A DNA stretch of 64,000 nt from Bacteroidota bacterium (GTDB lineage Bacteria; Bacteroidota; Bacteroidia; AKYH767-A; 2013-40CM-41-45): positions 1 through 64,000 of the forward strand of contig JADJFC010000004.1 in the NCBI GenBank assembly GCA_016708785.1, written 5' to 3'. Position numbers and translations under genes: made by a program. A model generated the notes under the pieces. The model was not told the DNA's origin. It made no database searches and saw nothing but the letters and a program-made list of their open reading frames with translations. This document shows positions 18,220 to 28,351 of this stretch, piece after piece; the first letter of the stretch is position 1; every line of letters begins with the position of its first letter.

Positions 18220-18401
18220 TACCTAATTCACTAAAAGATTCCCAAGGGAATGACATTATCCTATTTCAGTTATCATCGAGAGTTGTGGGAGTATGGAAAA
18301 AATACGCTGAATGCACATTTTTTCCTTACTCCCACAACTCTCGATGACTGATACCTTAAAGCGCGAGTCATTCCCTTTGGAATCTTTTAGTGAATTAGGT
18401 A
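18220..18401. repeat. Large imperfect inverted repeat, MITE-like
   Basis: The ends TACCTAATTCACTAAAAGAT (18220-18239) and its reverse complement (18382-18401) bound two arms of about 80 bases. Matching parts include GGGAATGAC / GTCATTCCC and ATCGAGAGTTGTGGGAGTA / TACTCCCACAACTCTCGAT. The centre is AATACGCTGAATGCACA. No coding frame is present. The arms also share the ACCTAA...AAAAGATTCC...GAATGACA words with the tandem repeat at 7456-7806. The remaining DNA in 18040-18544 shows no gene. Confidence 0.8.
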
Positions 18402-18544
18402 AACTTTTTTATTGACCTTCATAAAACAAACATGTACTTCAACTAATTCGTAAAATGTTCATACCATTTTTCTTTCAAAACCTATTAAACAATTTATTCT
18501 CCTTGAACTAATTTCAAAAGAGCAAACTCCTTACCTTCGCCCTT

Positions 18545-19219
18545 ATGACCAAAAAAGCCCTCTTCGCTTCCGTGATCGACTATTTCGAAAAAGAAATGCC
18601 TGTTGCGGAAACTGAATTGAAATACAAAGATCCATATCAGCTTTTGGTTGCAGTAATTTTGTCGGCGCAGTGTACAGACAAACGTGTCAATGAAACTACA
18701 CCGGCTTTATTTAAAGTTTTCCCGAATGCAAAAGCAATGTCATTGGCTTTGCCGGAAGATATTTTTCCATACATACGAAGTATCAGTTACCCAAACAACA
18801 AAGCAAAACATCTTGCAGGAATGGCAAAGATGCTTGTCAACGATTTCAAAAATGTTGTGCCGGCTGAAGTTGATGAGTTGCAAAAATTACCGGGAGTAGG
18901 AAGGAAGACGGCTAATGTGATTGCATCAGTGGTATACGATAAAGCAACGATGGCAGTTGACACACATGTCTTTCGCGTTTCGGCAAGAATCGGTCTAACG
19001 ACAGGAGCAAAGACTCCTTTGCAGACAGAAATGCAATTGATCAAATATATTCCTGAATCAAAAATTGCAAGAGCACATCATTGGTTGATACTACATGGTC
19101 GCTATGTTTGTGTTGCCAGAAATCCGAAATGCGAAAATTGCGGATTGACCGATTTCTGTAAGTACTTTAAGAAGAAGAGTGGGAGTAATAATAAACTTGT
19201 TACAGCGTCTAAAAAATAG
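18545..19219 (+). CDS. nth: Endonuclease III
   Basis: Endonuclease III is a DNA glycosylase and AP lyase for oxidised pyrimidines. The 224-residue protein has the helix-hairpin-helix LPGVGRKTAN with catalytic lysine K121, and the catalytic aspartate D139 in VDTHVFRV. The iron-sulfur motif is C189-x6-C196-x2-C199-x5-C205. The early ILSAQCTDKRVN matches the family as well. It stands alone between an inverted repeat and a convergent glycosidase gene. Confidence 0.95.
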   Translation: MTKKALFASVIDYFEKEMPVAETELKYKDPYQLLVAVILSAQCTDKRVNETTPALFKVFPNAKAMSLALPEDIFPYIRSISYPNNKAKHLAGMAKMLVNDFKNVVPAEVDELQKLPGVGRKTANVIASVVYDKATMAVDTHVFRVSARIGLTTGAKTPLQTEMQLIKYIPESKIARAHHWLILHGRYVCVARNPKCENCGLTDFCKYFKKKSGSNNKLVTASKK

Positions 19220-19235
19220 CAGGTAAATTAAATTT

Positions 19236-20735
19236 TCAGTAAAGAAACTTGTACCAAGTATTTATTTTTTTCAGTTTCAACTTGTTCAAATAATAACTGA
19301 CTTTCACTTGTCCAGTATCGGAATAGACAAAATATTCAGGATAAAAATCATCTCTGGTTGAAGAATAGTCAGTTGCAGAAAGAATCCAATGCGTTTGTTC
19401 AAAATCGGAATACAATTCATATGACCCATCTTTTTTTGTAACAGTATGAGCTGATCTGTTCCATTCTTTATTCCACACCATGATTACTGCACCTTCAATC
19501 GGATTGTCGGATTCGTCAAGTATTGTTCCGTAGCACAGGTGGTCCTTGTAGCCTGAATAATTGTAATAGTTGTCAGGCAGAATACAATTCCCTGAATTTT
19601 TTTTAGGTAAATAGGTCTTGAAAACATTTTCAAGAGGTTTAACTGTCCCAAAAACAGCATTGCCTTTTTCATTCACTGTTGTATTTTTCCAGTTTAGAAT
19701 TCCCATGTAATCGGAATGATAGCTTCCCCATTTCACATCTTTGTATTGCCACCATGAATACCCGATCCCGCCACAATTGCAGGTTTGATCAAGAGTTTTT
19801 ATTGCAAATTTATTCTGGTCTTCATACTTGACAGAATCATTTTCTGCAGGAAAAGAGGTTTCACCAATTATCCATGGCACAGTTACATATTTTCCATACC
19901 AGTAAAGTTCATTTAAAACCTGGTTTGGTTCGTATTCATAAGGATGAAACGAAATGAAATCAAAACTTAGAATGTTAGGGTCCCATTCAAATACTTCTCG
20001 GATACCTGTAAGTCCAATTGTGCTTAAGTGATTGGGAGCATGTTCACGAAAAAATTTCTGCCACCGTTTTGAAATTTTGATCACATCCTTTTTATCTCTT
20101 ACAATTTTGTCAAAGTAGAGTGGCTCATTAAACAGATCATAAGCAAAAATGGTTGAATCACTTTCGAAATGTTTCATTACTTTTTCAAGGTGATCGAATG
20201 ATGACTTAACTTCATCATGCAATTTCACAAGTAATATTACTTTGAGTCCGGACTTTTCTGCAAGTGCAATTAGTTCATCTAATGCTGTTAAATATTTCGA
20301 ATAGGTTTCATTGTCTTTAAAAATGATTTTAGTCTCTGTTTCATTTTTATAGTATGATTTGATAAATACTAATCCTTTTGAAGTATCTTCAATATTTACT
20401 TCGCCAATATGAGTAATACGAATAGAATTAAATCCCATTTGTTTTACCATTTCAAAATCTGCCTTCAGTATAGCTAAACTTGAATCTTTTGAAAAGTAGG
20501 TGATGTTTCCTTCAGGACCATAATCCGGAATTGGAGCAGCCCAATAATTGATTGAATCAGATCGCAATGCAGCGACATAATTGATGCATACCGGATAAAA
20601 TGGTTTTTCATGAAGGAAAAATGCACCATCTTTCATTGAAACAAATCGAGGATCTTTTTTTTCCGGACGCATATTGAACAATAGAAGTACGGCTGAGACA
20701 ATAAGTAAAGTGAAAATAACTACCTTTTTATTCAT
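19236..20735 (-). CDS. Glycoside hydrolase-like protein (clan A TIM barrel) with C-terminal beta domain
   Basis: The 499-residue protein starts with an N-terminal hydrophobic anchor or signal (VVIFTLLIVSAVLLLF). The catalytic part resembles family 5/2-type (beta/alpha)8 glycosidases. The likely acid/base is E204 in YDLFNEPLYF, and the nucleophile E292 in WIIGETSFPA; FISFHPYEY and YSWWQYKDV fit barrel strands. Residues about 385-460 look like a carboxypeptidase-regulatory-like beta sandwich (GTILDESDNPIEGAVIMVWN, then KKDGSYEL). The substrate is unknown; a polysaccharide or glycoconjugate outside the cell is likely. No transporter or sulfatase genes lie nearby, so it is not part of a polysaccharide utilisation locus in this window. 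Confidence 0.75.
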   Translation of the reverse strand: MNKKVVIFTLLIVSAVLLLFNMRPEKKDPRFVSMKDGAFFLHEKPFYPVCINYVAALRSDSINYWAAPIPDYGPEGNITYFSKDSSLAILKADFEMVKQMGFNSIRITHIGEVNIEDTSKGLVFIKSYYKNETETKIIFKDNETYSKYLTALDELIALAEKSGLKVILLVKLHDEVKSSFDHLEKVMKHFESDSTIFAYDLFNEPLYFDKIVRDKKDVIKISKRWQKFFREHAPNHLSTIGLTGIREVFEWDPNILSFDFISFHPYEYEPNQVLNELYWYGKYVTVPWIIGETSFPAENDSVKYEDQNKFAIKTLDQTCNCGGIGYSWWQYKDVKWGSYHSDYMGILNWKNTTVNEKGNAVFGTVKPLENVFKTYLPKKNSGNCILPDNYYNYSGYKDHLCYGTILDESDNPIEGAVIMVWNKEWNRSAHTVTKKDGSYELYSDFEQTHWILSATDYSSTRDDFYPEYFVYSDTGQVKVSYYLNKLKLKKINTWYKFLY

Positions 20736-20970
20736 AAAGACCTGACCCTCAATGGAGAGAATGAGAATTTAACTATTTGTTTCAAAGTGCAAATTATAAA
20801 CATTTGGTGCACGGACAATTTAAAAATTTTGGAAAATCTACCTCGTAAAAATGTGTTTGTAAAGTAGCTAGCCGGATAATTTAACAAGGGAATTTGTCAA
20901 ATCGAATCTTGATATAGGTCATGGTTTGATTCAGATTTTATCGTAACCTTCACATAAAATATGAGAAGTT

Positions 20971-21606
20971 ATGGAAACCAAAACGCCAACGGAAAGTAAG
21001 TCATTGCATGAATATTTTCAGTCTAAACTGAATTCAATGCATAAGGAGATTGAGGAAATGGCTCTCCAGTTTTCTTTAGGAAAGGCCGATGCAAAAGACA
21101 AATTTGAAGAAGTAAAGAAAGAATTTGCTGCAAATGTACACGACTTAAAGAGAGAAATCGATGACATTAGCTTCTTTGAGGTTTCGGAATTTCTGAAGAA
21201 TAAGATTGATGAATTGTCACTGCAGTTGCATCTTGGAAAAGTGGAAACAAAAGAGCTGTTCGATGAGCAAATGGCAAAGATTGTTCATGCAGTTTCTGAA
21301 CTTGAATCTCGATTGAAAGAGGAGAACATTGTTCATGAAAAGATAACCTCTTTTAAATCAGATTTGAAAAAATTTCTGTTGAAATCAGAAATAGTTGGAT
21401 TGAAGTTCCAAATAAAAAGTATTGAATTGAATGATCTTTTTCATAAGAAAATGATAGATGCGAAAGATTGTCTTTCGAAAATCATGATTAAATTTGATTC
21501 AAAGAAAGATCATGTTAAAGAGCAGCTTTCAGATTTTGAGGATGATATCGAAATAGCTTTTGAACACTTTAAAAGCGCAGTGAAATCTTTAAGGAAGAGT
21601 ATATAG
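20971..21606 (+). CDS. Charged helical/coiled-coil protein of unknown function
   Basis: I do not recognise this 211-residue protein. It is almost entirely Lys/Glu/Asp/Leu rich with no signal peptide or membrane segment. It contains three imperfect copies of a unit of about 50 residues. The first two have the cores EEMALQFSLGKADAKDKFEE and DELSLQLHLGKVETKELFDE, and the third is VGLKFQIKSIELNDLFHKKM. Each unit is followed by a long helix. This looks like an apolipoprotein- or lipid-surface-like helical repeat, or a structural coiled coil. It lies next to a tRNA-Leu gene and upstream of nothing else on its strand. Confidence 0.7.
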   Translation: METKTPTESKSLHEYFQSKLNSMHKEIEEMALQFSLGKADAKDKFEEVKKEFAANVHDLKREIDDISFFEVSEFLKNKIDELSLQLHLGKVETKELFDEQMAKIVHAVSELESRLKEENIVHEKITSFKSDLKKFLLKSEIVGLKFQIKSIELNDLFHKKMIDAKDCLSKIMIKFDSKKDHVKEQLSDFEDDIEIAFEHFKSAVKSLRKSI

Positions 21607-21673
21607 TATTAATGAAAGAATCACTAATTTTGCATCATGAAATAGGAGGGATAGTGCTTATCACTCACTGTTA

Positions 21674-21757
21674 GCCCGGATGGCGAAATTGGCAAACGTT
21701 GCGGTCTCAGAAGCCGTTGGAGTTATATCCTTGAGAGTTCGAGTCTCTCTTCGGGCA
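21674..21757 (+). tRNA. tRNA-Leu (anticodon CAG)
   Basis: The acceptor GCCCGGA pairs with TTCGGGC at the 3' end (one wobble), followed by discriminator A. The anticodon loop CTCAGAA gives CAG, reading CUG. A long variable arm and the TTCGAGT T-loop are present. CCA is not encoded. A TAATTTTG box at 21625-21632 could be its promoter. Confidence 0.9.
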
Positions 21758-21772
21758 CTTTAAATAAATTCA

Positions 21773-23521
21773 TTAAAGAATATTTGAATTGTAAGCAGGT
21801 AATTCAAACATGAAGGTGCTACCTGATCCAAACTCGCTTTTCACAGAAATTTTTCCGCCCTGTGCTTCGATAAATTCTTTACTGATAGATAAGCCAAGTC
21901 CTGTACCTTCTTTTTGTGATCCCGGAATTCGGAAATAGCGATTGAATATTTTATCGACATATTGCGGCGCGATTCCTTGCCCTGTGTCAGTCACTGAAAA
22001 AATTATTTTGTCAGCTTCTTGTTTAACATTGATTTGAATAATTGAGTTTTCATAACTGTATCGAATTGCATTTGATATAAGATTGGTTAATACCCATGCA
22101 GATTTTTCATTGTCTGCTAAAACTTGTTGAATATTATCCGGTTTAGTGACCTGTAGTTTTATATTCTTAGCATCTGCTGCCAGTTTATTACTGTTTACAG
22201 CATAATCAATTATTTCAATAGGCGAAACCGGAAGAACAGCTAATTGAATTCTTCCTGTTTCAACTTGTGTCATGTTCAATAATTCACTTGTAATTTTTAA
22301 CAATCGGTTGGCGTCATCTTGAATACTTCCCATCAGATATTTTTGCTCTTCATTTAATTCGCCTACCTTTTTATTTTCCAGTAATTGCAAACTCATCTTT
22401 ATTGAGGAAAGTGGTGTCTTCAATTCGTGTGAAATTGTTGCAATGAAATTCGTTTTTGCAAAATCAAGTTCTTTAAAGGATGTGATATTTTAAAGTAATA
22501 TCACATTGCCGACCAATTTTTCTTCTTTTCTCCAGTGGGAGTTATTTTAATTGGAATTATTTGCTTATTGAAATAACTTTCTTTGTTATCTGCAAAAATT
22601 TTAAAAGGCACTTGATTAAATTCTTTGTCTCCTTTGTTTGAAGCATTAAATTCTTTTAGGAGTGACCGCATCAAATCATTTCTTTCTGCAATGTTCTGAA
22701 TCGATTTACTAATTACATCATCCTTTTTTTAGACCTGTTGCTTTTAATGCAGTGTCATTCATGAAAATAACGATACTGTTTTCATCAAGACCATTACAGG
22801 GTCATTCATATTATTAATGAGGGTTTCAATCCGTTTCTTTTCCATCATCAGTTTTTCGAGATTCCCGGCTTTGTATTCCTCTAGCTTTTCGGCCATGGTA
22901 TTAAATGAAGAAGCCAATTCACCAAATTCATTGTGCTTCTCAAAATGAACTCTTTGAGAATAATTCTGTTTGGCTATCTGCTTTATACTTTCAGTAAGTT
23001 CTTTTATTGGGTTGGCGATATTTCCTGGCAAATTGACTAACAGAATAAAAGCGATTAAAAAGCAAAATGAGCCAATAAGCGCAACCCAAAAAATTGAAGT
23101 ATCTGCTGTTTTTTCTGCAATATTGCTTTTACGTTGTATGGCTTGCATATTCAAAAGCATAATATTAGAAATGTTTGTCCTGATCTGGCTTACAAGATGA
23201 GTATCACTCGCTGCACCATTAAGTTGATTATAATCTTCTGTAAGTTTATCTGTCAATTCTTTCTCACCAATTTCAGTAATATTCTTTTGTTGCTTTGCTA
23301 AGTTATCTTCAAATTGTTTTCTTTCATTGGTTCCCGGTAATCCCTTTGTTTAAAGCAATAAGCATTTGCCTTGAATAATCAAGTGTATTGTAATTGGCAA
23401 CTAAAATGTTCTTAGTGTCACTAGATAATTTATAAATGAATAGACTGGAAAGTCCTGTTAAAAGGACGATCATGGCAAATAATAAGCCTATGCCCAGATT
23501 AAGTTTTGCTTTAATTTTCAT
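21773..23521 (-). pseudogene. HAMP/PAS histidine kinase downstream of KdpD, at least five frameshifts
   Basis: From the ATG at 23521, overlapping the kdpD stop, the gene reads as a membrane histidine kinase. There is a first membrane segment (LGIGLLFAMIVLLTGLSSLF), a periplasmic stretch, and a second (WVALIGSFCFLIAFILLVNL). Then follow HAMP (NPIKELTESIKQIAKQNYSQ), a PAS-like region, the H box ISHELKTPLSS near 22430, and the ATP-binding boxes NLISNAIRYSY, VTDTGQGIAP and GTGLGLSIS. Frame changes are needed near 23340, 22775, 22730, 22515 and 22492. Most lie in the PAS part. In Bacteroidota kdp operons such a kinase often carries the part of KdpD that KdpD itself lacks. As written it cannot be made. 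Confidence 0.75.
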
Positions 23522-24645
23522 TAGCTCAAAATTACTAAATCGATTTCGCTGTTAGATAGTTTATTTAATAAATCTTTGAAGACATTGGTAGCCAAAATGA
23601 TTTTGAAAAGGTTCAAGTGGGGCTTACCGATGCAAATAGTTGTTATCTTCCTTTCTTCACATTGTTCCAATATAGCTTTCGAAATATTATTATTTTCGAC
23701 TTTAATTATTTCTGCACCTAATTCTGTTGCTAATTTGAAATTATTGATCAAATGCCTTTGCTTGTCAAGTGGAATCTTGCTGCTGTTCTCATCAGGAGTC
23801 TGAACATATAAGACAAACCACTTGCTATTATAGTAATTTGCTAATCTTGAAGTTTTTCTGATAACTGTCTTTGCCGTTTCTACATTGCTGCTGATACAAG
23901 CAAGAAATCGTTCATGTTTAACCGACTTTACACTTGTAACTTCAGCTTCAACTTTTCTTTCTACCTGTGAAGCTACTTCTTTTAAAGCTAGTTCTCTTAG
24001 TTGGAGAATGTGTTCACTCTTAAAGAAATTATTTAATGCAGTCTGTATTTTCTCTTCTTTGTAAATTTTACCTTCTTTTAATCGTGTGATCAATTCGTCT
24101 GCCGTAAGGTCAATGTTTACTACTTCATCAGCCAAAGCGATAATGCGATCAGGAATTCTCTCTTTAACTTCAATACCTGTGATCTCCCTGACAATCTCAT
24201 TTAAACTTTCTATGTGCTGAATATTCACAGCACTGATCACATTTATTCCGGCTTCCAATATTTCTATTATGTCTTGCCACCGTTTTTCATTTTTGCTGCC
24301 TTCAATATTGGTATGTGCAAGTTCATCAACGATCACGACTTCCGGCCTTAAATTTATTACTGCCTGAACGTCTAATTCTTCTAACTCTTTGCCTTTATAA
24401 AAAAGTGTTCTTCTGGGAATTATAGGCAAACCTTCCAAGAGATCATGTGTTTCTTTTCTATTATGAGTTTCAATATATCCAATTTTGATATCAATTCCAT
24501 TTCGCATAAGTGCATGGGCCTCCTGTAACATACGGTAGGTTTTACCCACACCGGCACTCATGCCGATGTAAATTTTGAATTTTCCCCGGCGCGATTTTTT
24601 TATAAGATCGAGGAAATGTTGGACATTATTTTCTTTCTCAGTCAT
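23521..24645 (-). CDS. kdpD: KdpD N-terminal sensor protein (KdpD + USP domains, no kinase)
   Basis: This 374-residue protein matches only the N-terminal cytoplasmic part of E. coli KdpD. It has the KdpD domain with P-loop GMSAGVGKTY (residues 28-36), RPEVVIVDELAHTN, VISAVNIQHIESLN, and then a universal-stress-protein-like domain (RFLACISSNVETAKTVIR). It stops there, with no membrane segments or kinase. Such split KdpD proteins are known from other Bacteroidota. The kinase part is supplied by the next gene, whose ATG overlaps the stop of this one. Its own start overlaps the porin stop by one base. It should sense K+ status or turgor and act on a partner kinase. Confidence 0.88.
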   Translation of the reverse strand: MTEKENNVQHFLDLIKKSRRGKFKIYIGMSAGVGKTYRMLQEAHALMRNGIDIKIGYIETHNRKETHDLLEGLPIIPRRTLFYKGKELEELDVQAVINLRPEVVIVDELAHTNIEGSKNEKRWQDIIEILEAGINVISAVNIQHIESLNEIVREITGIEVKERIPDRIIALADEVVNIDLTADELITRLKEGKIYKEEKIQTALNNFFKSEHILQLRELALKEVASQVERKVEAEVTSVKSVKHERFLACISSNVETAKTVIRKTSRLANYYNSKWFVLYVQTPDENSSKIPLDKQRHLINNFKLATELGAEIIKVENNNISKAILEQCEERKITTICIGKPHLNLFKIILATNVFKDLLNKLSNSEIDLVILS

Positions 24646-25720
24646 TAAAAAGAAACTGCTAATGATGTTGTTATTGAAAAATTGGAGTTAGTAGGCGCAT
24701 CGTCTTTTAGAAAGATCTCATCTTTTGAAGTATATGATTTACCTTCAATTCTCCACATTGCATTATCACTGATTGCATGATCGTAATTTAATGAATAGCC
24801 CATTGTTTTAAAACCATTAGGAGTTCCTGTGTTTATAATGACACCATTTATATCTTCATAATACTCAATTCTTGCGGCAAAACTATTTTTGGAATTTGGG
24901 CTAAGTCTTAGAATGAGAACAGGGGAGTACCACGTATTATAATCACTACTTCCTTTGGAATTTTGCTCTGCCCCAAAGTCAAATCCTGCTGTGAAGGCCA
25001 ATTTATCATTTAGTTTAACAATTCCATACAAATTATGGAAGTATCGCATTTGTTTCGTGCTATCTGGTTTATCGTTGCCAACAAATGAACTGCTATTCAA
25101 AGTGATTTTTTTATTGGGTTTGAATGTGAACTGAGTTCCGAAAGCCGGTGTATTATTATAATCAACTCTCTGAATACGTTGCCATCCATTAAGGAATAGT
25201 CCACTGATAAACCATTTTTCATTTGGTGATGTATATGAAAGTTTAACACCGCTTTCATAATATGGAGAGTTGTCAGCAAGAATACTTCGTGTAAGTGTCC
25301 AGCAGTCTTTGCTTACTGCACTTTCAAAACCGATGTGTGAGGAAAATATTCCGGCATCTATCCAAAGATTACTCTTCTTTGAAACCTTTACTCCTATATT
25401 ACCCTCGTAAATATTTTTCAAAACTCCAGGCTCTGCTGCTAAATTGGCATTGGAATAGGTGCCTGCCATTAATGCTAGATTTGCACGTACATTATCTTTC
25501 TCATATGCAGCCTTAATATATCCAAGATTGATATTAACTTCATTGTGCGGTTATGAGAATAAACGAAGCCCGGACGGTTATGATCGGCCGGATTTCCGAA
25601 ATCATACAAGTAATAAGTTTCTAAGTAACCACTAAATGAAAGTGGGTTTACCGTAGTATCTTTTTGAGCATTTGCCATCATAGAATTCAGTACTATGATG
25701 ATCGTAAGTATTCTTTTCAT
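24645..25720 (-). CDS. Outer-membrane porin (BBP2/OmpL-like), one frameshift
   Basis: The protein has a signal peptide (MKRILTIIIVLNSMMANAQK) and then alternating beta-strand sequence with many aromatic residues. It ends in a typical outer-membrane tail (NFSITTSLAVSF, terminal Phe). It resembles the putative beta-barrel porin-2 group. The frame breaks near 25535, after PGFVYSHNRT, and resumes with NEVNINLGYIKAAYEKDNVR in the next frame, so one indel separates two open pieces of about 60 and 290 residues. It is placed within the kdp operon, between kdpC and kdpD, and may let K+ reach the periplasm or serve as an accessory pore. The link to potassium is inferred from its place. Confidence 0.75.
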
Positions 25721-25725
25721 TTCAA

Positions 25726-26286
25726 TTATTTTAAATTGTCAAGAGCTATATTGAGTTTTAATACATTAATTTTTTCTGTTCCAAGAAAACCTAATAATGG
25801 TTCTTCTGTATTACTAATTACCAATTGTTGAAGATTGCCTTCTGCAATACCTCTGATCTTTGATATGCGTTTAATCTGCACTGTTGCCGCTTGCACAGAA
25901 ATGTGAGGATCTAATCCGCCGCCACTGGCTGTTACAAGGTCTGAAGGAATTTCGGAATCGGCAACACCCGGATTGTGGACAAGGAATGTGTCTATTCTTG
26001 CCTGAACTACTGCAAGGTAATCCGGATTTGACGGTCCTTTATTACTTCCTGCTGCACTTGCTGCATTATAATCAACAGCCGATGGACGAGAATAGAAATA
26101 TTTGTCGTCAGTAAATTTCTGACCGATATTAGAATAGTACTTTTTTCCTTCATTGGTTATGATTTCACCCTTTCCATTTCCCGGAAAAACTTTGGCGAAG
26201 CCGAGTATGATCAGTGTATAGATACCTGAGAAGAAGAGTAGACAAACAATAGTAAGTCTTAATGATGATATGATGTTTTCTTTCAT
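25726..26286 (-). CDS. kdpC: Potassium-transporting ATPase C chain
   Basis: KdpC is the single-membrane-span subunit that helps ATP binding in the KdpFABC pump. The 186-residue protein has an N-terminal membrane helix (LTIVCLLFFSGIYTLIILGFA), followed by FYSRPSAVDYNAASAAGSNKG. Then come VTASGGGLDPHISVQAATVQ and RISKIRGI, which are hallmark KdpC motifs. It is intact and has the usual length. It lies directly after kdpB in the operon. Confidence 0.95.
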   Translation of the reverse strand: MKENIISSLRLTIVCLLFFSGIYTLIILGFAKVFPGNGKGEIITNEGKKYYSNIGQKFTDDKYFYSRPSAVDYNAASAAGSNKGPSNPDYLAVVQARIDTFLVHNPGVADSEIPSDLVTASGGGLDPHISVQAATVQIKRISKIRGIAEGNLQQLVISNTEEPLLGFLGTEKINVLKLNIALDNLK

Positions 26287-26298
26287 TGTTATTTGATA

Positions 26299-28340
26299 TT
26301 AGAAATATAGTGAAACAAAAAGGTCCCGCATTTTTATACCTATGAATGGAATAATAATTCCTCCTAATCCATAGATGAGTAGATTTCTTCTCAATAATGC
26401 CGAAGCACCAATTGGTTTGTATGCCACACCTTTTAATGCCAATGGGATGAGCAATGGAATTATAATGGCATTGAAAATTACTGCTGACAAGATCGCGCTT
26501 TCAGGACTGTGAAGTTTCATAATGTTCAATCCTTGTAAAGCCGGGATTGCTGTGATAAATAATGCCGGGATAATTGCAAAGTATTTAGCCACATCATTGG
26601 CAATGCTAAAAGTCGTTAATGTTCCTCTTGTCATTAGAAGTTGTTTGCCAATTTCTACAACTTCTATTAGTTTCGTCGGATCATTGTCAAGATCGACCAT
26701 GTTGCCGGCTTCTTTTGCAGCTTGAGTTCCGCTGTTCATTGCTACACCAACATCAGCTTGGGCCAGGGCAGGAGCGTCATTTGTACCGTCGCCCATCATA
26801 GCTACTAATCTTCCTTCACTTTGTTCCTTTTTTATGTAATTCATTTTATCTTCCGGCTTCGCTTCAGCGATGAAATCGTCGACACCGGCTTTTTCAGCAA
26901 TGAATTTTGCTGTCAGTGGATTATCTCCGGTAACCATAACTGTTTTGATACCCATTTTACGGAGACGTTCAAAACGTTCACTGATGCCCGGTTTGATGAT
27001 ATCTTGTAATTCAATTACGCCAATTACTTTATCATTTTCTGAAACAACTAATGGCGTACCTCCATTGCTGGAAATGATATTTACTTTTTCGGCAGTTTCT
27101 GTTGGGAAAATGTGACCGGCTTTTTCAGATATTTTTCTGATCGCATCTGTTGCGCCTTTTCTGATTCTAGAATTTTCAAAATCTATTCCAGAGCTTCTGG
27201 TTTCAGCAGTGAATTTTATGTAACGAGGATTAGGTACCTGCAAACTCATTGGATTAATCCCTGAAAGTTCAATGATCGATTTTCCTTCAGGTGTTTCGTC
27301 GGCCATGGAACTTAATACAGCTGCTTTGATAAAGTGGTTTTCATTCACATTATTTGCGGGATAAAAGTGTGTTGCTTTTCTATTACCAATTGTAATAGTG
27401 CCTGTTTTATCAAGTAAGAGTACATCAATATCTCCTGCCGTTTCAACAGCTTTTCCGCTTTTCGTAATGACATTCGCTCTTAATGCTCTGTCCATTCCTG
27501 CAATACCAATTGCAGAAAGTAATCCGCCGATTGTGGTCGGTATCAGACAAACAAATAATGAAATAAAGGCAGCTATCGTTATCGGCGTTTTTGCAAAGTC
27601 ACCAAATGGTTTCAATGTTACTGTGACTATGATAAAGACAAGTGTAAATCCCGCAAGTAGAATTGTCAAAGCAATTTCATTCGGAGTTTTTTGTCTGGAT
27701 GCACCTTCCACTAAAGCGATCATTTTGTCAAGAAAACTTTCACCTTGTTCAGTAGTTACGCGTACTTTTATCTTGTCGGACAAAACTTTTGTTCCTCCGG
27801 TCACACTGCTTTTATCACCACCGCTTCACGAATTACAGGTGCGCTTTCTCCTGTAATTGCACTTTCATCAATTGTAGCTAATCCTTCGATGATTTCTCCG
27901 TCATTCGGAATGATATCTCCTGATTCGCATAAGAAGACATCACCTTTTTTCAACTGTGATGATGGAACAATTTTAATTTCATTCAGGTACATTTCACCAA
28001 CAGCCTGGATCCATTTTGCAGGTGTTTCTTCTCTGGTTTTGCGTAGACTGTTTGCTTGTGCTTTTCCTCGGGCTTCGGCTATTGCTTCAGCAAAATTGGC
28101 GAACAAGAGTGTAATAAACAGTACAGAAGTTACAATGATGTTGTAAGACAAACTTCCTTGATTATTTTCTCCAGTTGCTACCCATACACAAACACTGGCC
28201 ATAACCAATGTGCCAATCCATACTGTAAACATGACAGGATTGCGGAACATTTTTGCCGGGCTCAGTTTTGCAAAAGACTCTTTGAGTGCTTCTGATACCA
28301 GCTCTTTTTGAAATAATTTATTTGATTTGTTACGTTTCAT
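26299..28340 (-). CDS. kdpB: Potassium-transporting ATPase B chain, one frameshift
   Basis: KdpB is the P-type ATPase subunit that drives K+ uptake. Signature motifs are ITGESAPVIRE, LLLDKTGTITIGN (phosphorylated Asp), VMVTGDNPLTAKFIAEKAG, and MMGDGTNDAPALAQADVGVAM. The first 179 codons from the ATG at 28340 are open. A missing G in GAAGCGGTGG near 27805 breaks the frame, and the remaining 500 codons are open to 26299. Together they give about 680 residues, the family norm. Since kdpC and the rest of the operon are present, a sequence error is as likely as a real mutation. It starts 11 bases after kdpA. Confidence 0.9.
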
Positions 28341-28351
28341 TTTTCGATCGA

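Noticed and set aside
19236..20735. Polysaccharide utilisation locus around the glycosidase
   Set aside because: No SusC/SusD pair, sulfatase or other carbohydrate enzyme lies next to it.
21674..21757. tRNA-Leu genes as insertion sites for an integrated element
   Set aside because: No integrase, direct repeat of the tRNA 3' end or foreign gene block is next to either tRNA.
26299..28340. KdpB as two separate genes or a programmed frameshift
   Set aside because: No slippery heptamer and no structure at the break; a single missing G explains it.
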